DNA from: Ottelia alismoides
Taxonomy: Eukaryota; Streptophyta; Magnoliopsida; Alismatales; Hydrocharitaceae
Direction of reading: 5' to 3'
DNA length: 64,000 bases
NCBI GenBank assembly: GCA_037367405.1
Contig: JAZKJV010002956.1
Location: 62,001 to 126,000 of the forward strand
Translations under genes and position numbers: made by a program
Shown here: piece by piece, positions 57,793 to 64,000 of the stretch
Position numbering within the stretch: the first letter of the stretch is position 1
How the letters are laid out: each line of letters begins with the position of its first letter
Notes under the pieces: model-generated
What the model saw: only the letters and a program-made list of their open reading frames with translations
The model's database searches: none
Told to the model about the DNA's origin: nothing

Positions 57793-58225
57793 TCATAAAA
57801 ATATAAAAATAAGTTAAAAATATTATCTTATACATATTCCAAGAAATCCAACTTTTAAATTATCAAATTCTCAACTTTCGAACATCATAACTTCCTCATA
57901 TGCCAGTTTCATTTTACTCACATTTAAATTCCTTAAAATAATATTCTGTAATTAATGGAGGTGATTTCACTAAATTCGGTGCTCGTTTGCAAAAAGTCAG
58001 TTTTGGGACCTAGTGATAACGAGGTTTCTAAGCTATTTATTTTATCTAGAGTCCATTATTTATAGTTTTAATAATTTAATAATTTTTAATTATTTTCTTT
58101 ATCTTTTAGTTTAACCATGACTTATTTCACCTTTTTCTTGCATTATTTATTATTTTAAATAAATCAAAATCCCTAATTTATAGATGAATTTGAATTGGAT
58201 ATATCCTAACCCCTCGTCGATTCTC

Positions 58226-58233
58226 CTATAAAT
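58226..58233 (+). promoter_or_regulatory. TATA box of the solo LTR
   Basis: CTATAAAT in a context alignable with the Ath-B LTR TATA (10131-10140). Activity unknown; the surrounding sequence is decayed. Confidence 0.5.
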
Positions 58234-59760
58234 CTCTAAAAAGTTGGCATTAGCCAACTAGCTTCTTCCTAACAGTCCCCAATTCCAGTATACCTGGCCA
58301 ATCACCCAACTTCTTAGCCTTGCTCTGCTTCAACCTTGTGCTGACACCACCTGAGGCTTGCTCCATGCGGAAGGACTATCGGAGGAGAATTCCAAGGACG
58401 GAGCACCAACTTGCGTCACCGTCATCGTGCGTACAACTCTGGGAACACTACCACATCGAGCCAAAACCTAGAAGGTCATACACCTTCTCTTCCCAGGTGG
58501 CATACTTCACTCTTTTTCCTTTTCATTTCCTCTATTCACATGTCCATATTAGCTTTGTTAAGAACTTGATTAGCTTGATAAATCACCCACCTCTTTGTTG
58601 TGACTTGATTCCATACGCGATTTGCAAAGAGTCATGCTCAAATGCATATACATTTTCACGTGAAACACTATTCATTGGAACACTTTCCTTGTACTACAAA
58701 TTCTTAAAGCATTGACCAATTTAAATAGAAATTGAGCATGAATCATCCTCTTTGTCGGTGCTCAGAATCTCTGGAGTGAATTCATTTCATCATCTAGAGC
58801 AAAATTTTCACATTAATGTTTAAAAACTTTAGGTGACATTCTCAAGCTAGTCAGCCATCACTGGTCTTCTCACGAGATACCTCTGTTTTCCTCGAAGTCC
58901 TTTCTACTATAAGAGAGCCTGAGGGGAGAAGGAGTCACCCCTCTGGCACTGAAGGAGGTTGGTTCAAGAAGTCTTACGTCGGATATCGATTGGAGAAGTT
59001 AGTACCTCCGCCACCTGGATCAGAAAAGGGAAAAACAACAAGAACATCAGAGCGCAAAGGACTGTGCCACGTGGCCAGCTTCGACAATCCATATCTCATG
59101 CCAACTTCTAATCGAGACCGTAAATGCCTGAACTGGTAGAATTTTTTCAATATAGAGCTAGGGAGTTCCAAAGATTCAACCGTGACAAAGGAGGTTACAA
59201 ATATTGCATCTAGGACCATTGACAGGGATCTAAATACAATAAATTTTATTTTCTTCACATTCAACTTCCTGAAAAAGGATCGGACTGCATAGAACTTTTA
59301 TTTATTTTCTTGCATTTGTACCCTTGAACTATAGGATGCATCTGGACTCATTTTAGACATTATTTTGAGTTGATTTTTCTAGGGTTGTTACACTACTACC
59401 TTTATGAGGTTTCTTTGTATTTTTATGTATTCTGTTGCGCATTTTTCCTATTTTGATTTTTCTAAAGTCACATTTATTTGAGTGTTTTTGTTGCCTTTTT
59501 GAGAATATATAAAAATCACAAAAACTTCCTGAACTTCTCAAAAACCTGAATATCGTTATTCTGCCTCCTTCAGTTCGTCATTAGGGCACTTAACTGGTTA
59601 ATAATTAGAGAACCATAAAATAGGAGAGAAGTTTCTTTATAAACTTGTTTATCTTTCTATCTCATATTTTATTAGAATTTTGTTTGATTAATTAGGGTTT
59701 TGTTTCAGAGCTATTCCCTATACTAGCATTTTGTTATTACTCCCAAAACCATGGTTATCG

Positions 59761-59765
59761 CCCAT
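59761..59765. repeat. target-site duplication of the solo LTR, right copy (CCCAT)
   Basis: CCCAT, where Ath-C gag homology resumes (CCATCCAACACGTATAC against Ath-A GTTCAGCACGTGTACAAC). Confidence 0.88.
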
Positions 59766-60860
59766 CCAACACGTATACTATGCGTAGGCCCCTAAGGAAC
59801 ACCTATAACAACTGTAGATCTAGATGGTGTTGTACTTGCCCGAGCCTCAATCAGTGTAACCATAGTAGTTCTGCCACCCCGCTATTTATCGAAGATGTAA
59901 ATGGTGTGTGGGACAATGAACAACAACTAACCCATCCTCCTGGACAATCTCAGTGTCAAAACTCAACTAAAAACACATACCACCAACAACAGCAGGGAGT
60001 TGAACTTCCAACACTACTAATCCCAATACTAGCAGTCGTCGCAATATGGCAATAATTGGAGGCAGGGATATCAATAGTCGAGCCACCGATAACCATTGTA
60101 GTACTAACAATAGTTGGCTTCTTAATACCAGATTCATATTTCTCTTAGCAACATAAATAGGTCTCTTCTCATCCCCCTCTTCATCACTACTCTTATGGTT
60201 ACCAACAATACTCTCCCCAATACTACTAGAGTTAGTGGCCCCATCATGGCATATCTATAAAACTGTGTCGGTGAACCCATCTTGCTTTCTTGGAGAAACT
60301 CATGAAGAATATGTCCAAAACGAACCAAAATATCAACGATCTGATGGCTACTAAAATTGTCATTCTAGCTCAGGTAGAGGCCAACTTGAATAATTTTCTG
60401 GCCATGGATTAGATAGCTTTTGTTGCTCAGCCTTATTCAAATATAAATTATTCATTTACAACTAATGTTTTCATTCTCAGGAGCGATAGAACACTTCGGA
60501 CGTCAATTACAATGAAGGGAAAGCATATTGCATATGATGGCGAACCATCAACTAGGCCACCAGTAGGAGACAAAGACATTTTTGAAAGAGCAACATCAGA
60601 GGAAAAATTACAAAATAATGAAAAAAAATACAAAAAAGTAAAAACATAATAAAAACACCATACCTGGTGGAGATCAACCATCCTTGGAGAAAGCTACATT
60701 TGCAGCAGATCCAAATCCAGCCAATGAACCTGAGCCTACACTTTTTGGTCCGCAACATGTAGATGATTTTACACATTGTTGCCATCCACATGTATATAAT
60801 GATTTGGTCAAAATTTTAAATAATAAAGTTTCATAAGTAATGAAAAAATACCCAAAATAA
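59761..60860 (+). pseudogene. Ath-C gag, second part
   Basis: Continuation of Gag after the solo LTR. It contains EDVNGVWDNEQQLTHPPGQSQ at about 59895-59960, matching EVNGVWTHDAQPTRPMGQPQ of Ath-A, then the Gln-rich zone, and near 60470 the VFILRSDR remnant of the AVTLRSGR motif. Frame breaks throughout. Confidence 0.82.
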
Positions 60861-61773
60861 TAACAATTTTAAAAATTCCTTGTCTGATCTGTTGATTTTG
60901 GATATCTTCTAAAACTTGCTCTTAAATATTCCACTGTTGAAAGCCGTCAAGTACATGCCAGCAGTGATGAAAGGACTTGAAGAGGCATGTACAACAAGGT
61001 GCTAGCTTCGGCCCCACAACTCAAGAAACCGTAATGAAAAGCATGAAAAACATGTACTCGTCATGGCAACCGTCGATGTCATCAGTGATCTCCCGGATAT
61101 GATGAAAAATAAGGAAGCGCCACTCATCATGTGTCACATGTTTAATCAAGAGTTCAAGCGAATATTGCTCCACAACGGGTCTTCTGTCATTCTAATGACA
61201 GCTCTGCTACTCACAGAATTTGAGACAGGTCTACTTAAACCAACTAAGATGATTCTACAGTTCATAGACAAATCAGTGAAGCGCCTTAGGGGCATGTTGG
61301 AAGATGTGGTCATCATTGTTCAATGGATGCAGTTACCGGTTATTTTTGTTGTGCTATACATGGAAGTATCCACACCTCTGCTTCACACCCCCATCATCCT
61401 TGGCCGGTCATTCCTCTGAACAACTGAGGCAGTAGTGAACTAAACACTGAGAGTCTACATTCAACACCAAAGTATAGATAACGACCATACGTGAGACAAA
61501 ACCAAGAAGTTGCATTTGAGATGTGTGTGCTTCCACATAGTTGCCATGAAGGCTGTGATTTTCTTGCGGAGATTAAGAATACAAACCAATTCATGGATGA
61601 CTTTGAGAACCACAAAATTCTCATCCCCATGGAAGGAGTGGAGAAAGCAGTTGGATTTGCCACTATCGATGATGAAGCGATCATTGATGATGCGCTTCAC
61701 GAATTCTGTGTGGGTCCCCTGAACCTCAAAGACCAAGAGTAGATTATTGAGGATTTCTATGGCATTCATCAAT
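60861..61773 (+). pseudogene. Ath-C protease region, copy 1
   Basis: Pre-protease block (KAVKYMPAVMKGLEEACTT near 60940-61000) and a protease frame at 61063-61419 (118 codons): DLPDMMKNKEAPLI, then an active-site remnant HNGSSV where DSGSS is expected, KRLRGMLEDV and HTPIILGRSFL. The post-protease linker (CDFLAEIKNTNQFMDD) follows to about 61745. The catalytic Asp is replaced by Asn. Directly repeated as copy 2. Confidence 0.88.
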
Positions 61774-62465
61774 GTCATCAGTAATCTCCGGATAAGAAGA
61801 AAAATAAGGGAGCGCCACTCATCATGTGCACATGTCCTATAAAGATTTCAATCGAAGATTGGTCGACAGCGGGTCTTTTGTCAATCTAATTCCAGCTTTG
61901 CTATTGACAGAATTCAATATAGGTATGTTTAAACCAACCAAGATGATTCAGCAATTCGTAATCAAATCAATCAAGTGGACTAGGGGCATGTTGGAGGATG
62001 TAATCCTCATTTTTTTGTGGATCTAGTTCCTTGTTGATTTTGTTGTTCTAGACATCGAAGTCTCCACACCTCTGCTTCATACCCCCATCATCCTTGGTTG
62101 GTTGTTCCTCTGAACAACCACAGAAGTAGTGAACTACAACAATGTGAGATTACATTCAGCACCAATGACAACAAAGTATAGATAGAGATCATACCTGAAC
62201 TAAAACCAACATAGGTTGCATTTGAGATGAGTGTGCTTGCACCAAAACTCCTTGAAGACTGTGATTTTGTTGCGGAGATTCAAAATACAAACCCATTCAT
62301 GGATGACGTTGCGACCTGCAAATTCCTCTTCCATAGGAAGGAGCGGAGAAAGCAGTTGAATTCCCCATTATCGATGATGATGAGATCTTTGCTGATGCGC
62401 TTCATGAATTCTTTGTGGCCTCCTGAGCCTCAAAGACCAAGAGTATATTATTGAGGACTTCTATA
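61078..62465 (+). repeat. tandem duplication of about 700 bp in Ath-C
   Basis: Copy offset 696 bp at the left (61078 and 61774) and 704 bp at the right (61743 and 62447). The unit spans the end of the pre-protease block, the protease and the linker toward RT. Confidence 0.9.
61774..62465 (+). pseudogene. Ath-C protease region, copy 2 (tandem duplicate)
   Basis: Repeats copy 1 from VISDLPD to the IIEDFY block. Here the active-site remnant reads VDSGSFVNLIPALLLTEF at about 61860-61915, nearer to the Ath-A DSGSS than copy 1. HTPIILGWLFL and the CDFVAEIQNTNPFMDD linker follow. Frames are broken elsewhere. Ath-A and Ath-D have one copy only. Confidence 0.88.
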
Positions 62466-62975
62466 ATCACAAGGATATCATTAAAAAATTTATGAATCAT
62501 TGAATGAATACACTAAGCTAACAATGGTGGACAACGAACTAATGAAAGAGCCATCATCGGCAGTGATCACTAAAGTCACCACCGAAGTAGCTCCCACTCT
62601 TCTAGAGCTGAAACTTCTTTCATCGAACATGAAGTACACTTTCATTGCGAGAGAACCAAACATGTATCTGGTTATAATTAATGCTCTTTTGACTAAAGAC
62701 CAAGACTCTCATCTGATTGAGATTCTTGAACAAAACCACAAGGTAATAAACTAGAAAATATCAGATCTCCATGGGATCAATATATCATTTGGCTCGCATC
62801 ACCTCTACCTCAAAGATGGTAGTAGGCCCTCTGAATTCTTGAGAACAATGAATCCAAACATCAGGGGGTTGTTATGAAAGAAAGTTGTAAATGGTGTGAT
62901 ATGAGATTCATATATCCAAACTCCAACAGTAAATGGGTGTGTCCCCTACACATAGTGCCTAAGATGTCTGGGATC
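62466..62975 (+). pseudogene. Ath-C linker and start of reverse transcriptase
   Basis: The block at 62500-62754 (84 codons: LLSSNMKYTFIAREPNMYLVI) aligns with the Ath-A LPAGLKYAFLAGEEQMYPVI segment before RT. It continues with decayed RT N-terminal blocks (YPNSNSKWVCPLHIVPKMSGI near 62930-62972). Cut by copia-3 at 62976. Confidence 0.85.
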
Positions 62976-63542
62976 TAAAGGATATGGAAAAATCCTAAAG
63001 CGTGTCACGGAAGTGTGAGGATCACATCGAATGCGATCGGGAGCGACTAGTCGTACTAGTCGCTCCGGGCAGCAGAATTTTAAAAAATTTAGAATGATGA
63101 AACCACATTATCTAAGAACACTTCTTAGATCATTTCATGTAAACCACAATAGGTGTTAAGGTTATCTCTTGAAGAGTAATTGTGATTACGTCTCAAACCA
63201 GGAGACATCTTCTCTCAAGTCCAATCCAACGAGGAGACGCTTGCGAGCGCGTTGATGAGACATGTGCTCCTTACAGTCCATGTTGATGACCCAAGCGACG
63301 AATATCCTGATCTTGTCACACGAGATCCAACATCTTCTTCATGAGCCTGGCGCACCGAAGGAGACGGAGATCAACGAGTAGATGATCAGGCCGCAGAACG
63401 ACAATGCTGCGGTGGTGACGACTCTCACAATGGCTCCATGATGGACGTTCATTATGAGAGAGAGAGGCTTCGAGTGTGGAGAAATAGAGAGGGAGAGAGA
63501 GCATTCGTTATTGAGTATTTCGAAGCGCAAGGGTGCCTCTTC

Positions 63543-63551
63543 TTATATAGG
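63543..63551 (-). promoter_or_regulatory. TATA box of the copia-3 LTR
   Basis: CTATATAAG in element sense followed by AAGAGGC, the counterpart of CTATAAATAGAGAGGC in copia-1 and copia-2. Confidence 0.6.
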
Positions 63552-63640
63552 GTTTTGGGAGTCAATAGATCCCAATCCTTGGACATCACACAATGGAGGA
63601 GATTGATTTGTGTTTCTTCCAATGGCTATGATCTTGTTGT

Positions 63641-63659
63641 AAAACAACAACAACAACAA
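63641..63659. repeat. (CAA)n microsatellite in copia-3
   Basis: A run of about six CAA units in LTR sequence; copia-1 and copia-2 have only one or two CAACAA units at this place. Confidence 0.75.
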
Positions 63660-64000
63660 TTAATTTAATTTAAATATATATTAATAAATCAATATGAGTT
63701 AATTTCAAATCAAAGCAATTGACTAGTCTTGGAGATAATGAGGAGACTAACGACATCTCTTAAAAAAAGGGGACGACCACCATCATCTCATGAGATCTCA
63801 TTATCTCATGATATATATCCAAGATTCACAACAACAATTGTTGAAAATTATTTCAAAAAAATAATTCATAATTGTCTTGTAAATTTTTTGATCATCACAT
63901 TCACATCCCCAAAAATCTGTAATTTATATTCTCAATTAATTCCAATGAGAATCTAATTCACATCAATAATTAATCAACAAATATAAATCACAAATAGCTC

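Larger units (their letters stand above)
56945..59760 (+). mobile_element. solo LTR of the Ath-B family
   Basis: 2816 bp from TGATGAATCC to GGTTATCG (a decayed ATCA end), flanked by the perfect duplication CCCAT. Ath-C gag is continuous across it. It aligns in blocks with the Ath-B 5' LTR on the other strand. With no internal region and an intact duplication, it arose by recombination between the two LTRs of a full element. It contains a foldback MITE (57410-57792) and a TATA box. Open frames inside are spurious. Confidence 0.88.
49875..62975 (+). mobile_element. Ath-C: decayed Athila element with two later insertions
   Basis: Starts with a degenerate LTR terminus (TAATGAATCTCC against TGATGAATCTCC). 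It has a 5' LTR, decayed primer site, leader, gag, duplicated protease and the start of RT in the order of Ath-A. It is interrupted by a solo LTR (56945-59760) in gag and by copia-3 from 62976 in RT. Its 3' half lies outside the window. It is inserted in the Ath-D 3' LTR. Confidence 0.85.
62976..64000 (-). mobile_element. copia-3: 3' part of a copia LTR, cut by the window edge
   Basis: The inverted LTR end TAAAGGATATGG (TGAAGG in copia-2) starts here, inside Ath-C RT, and aligns with the first kilobase of the copia-2 LTRs. It holds the end hairpin (63020-63038), the palindromic GACTAGTCG block and a TATA box. Whether it is a full element or a solo LTR cannot be told from this window. Internal frames are LTR sequence. 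Confidence 0.85.

Overview
The window is a stack of nested plant LTR retrotransposons; I found no host gene, tRNA or rRNA. Evidence for a flowering plant with a repeat-rich genome: Athila-type Ty3/gypsy elements with LTRs of about 3.5 kb and a primer site complementary to tRNA-Asp, Ty1/copia elements primed by initiator tRNA-Met, foldback MITEs and TA/CT microsatellites. I cannot name the species. Element names used here are my own: Ath-A to Ath-D for Athila-like elements, copia-1 to copia-3 for one related copia family. Layout, left to right: copia-1 (+ strand, positions 1-6571, 5' end outside the window) sits in the gag region of Ath-B (- strand, 6572-11532). Ath-B sits in the oldest element, Ath-D (+ strand). 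Ath-D survives as four pieces: 11533-13317, 23969-24086, 42616-47370 and a 3' LTR remnant at 47371-49874. Ath-D's reverse transcriptase was hit twice only 118 bp apart, by copia-2 (- strand, 13318-23968) and by Ath-A (+ strand, 24087-42615). Ath-C (+ strand, 49875-62975) landed in the 3' LTR of Ath-D. Ath-C was itself hit by a solo LTR of the Ath-B family (56945-59760) and by copia-3 (- strand, from 62976 to the window edge); it also carries two inverted MITE copies in its LTR, and the solo LTR carries a foldback MITE. Ath-A is the one intact element: two 3473-bp LTRs that differ at eight positions by eye, a 5-bp target-site duplication (TTAGC), a perfect 18-nt tRNA-Asp primer site, one uninterrupted 2135-codon Gag-Pol frame with all catalytic residues, and a polypurine tract flush against the 3' LTR. 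It looks recently inserted and may be mobile. Every other coding region is a pseudogene. The most unusual signals are: (1) an array of stem-loops in the env-less 3' region of Ath-A, each ending in a copy of the polypurine tract, with compensatory differences between copies and a decayed counterpart in Ath-D; (2) a tandem duplication of the whole protease region in Ath-C; (3) a hairpin near the LTR end of the copia family that is kept by covariation in three copies; (4) inverted and foldback MITEs able to form long hairpins.
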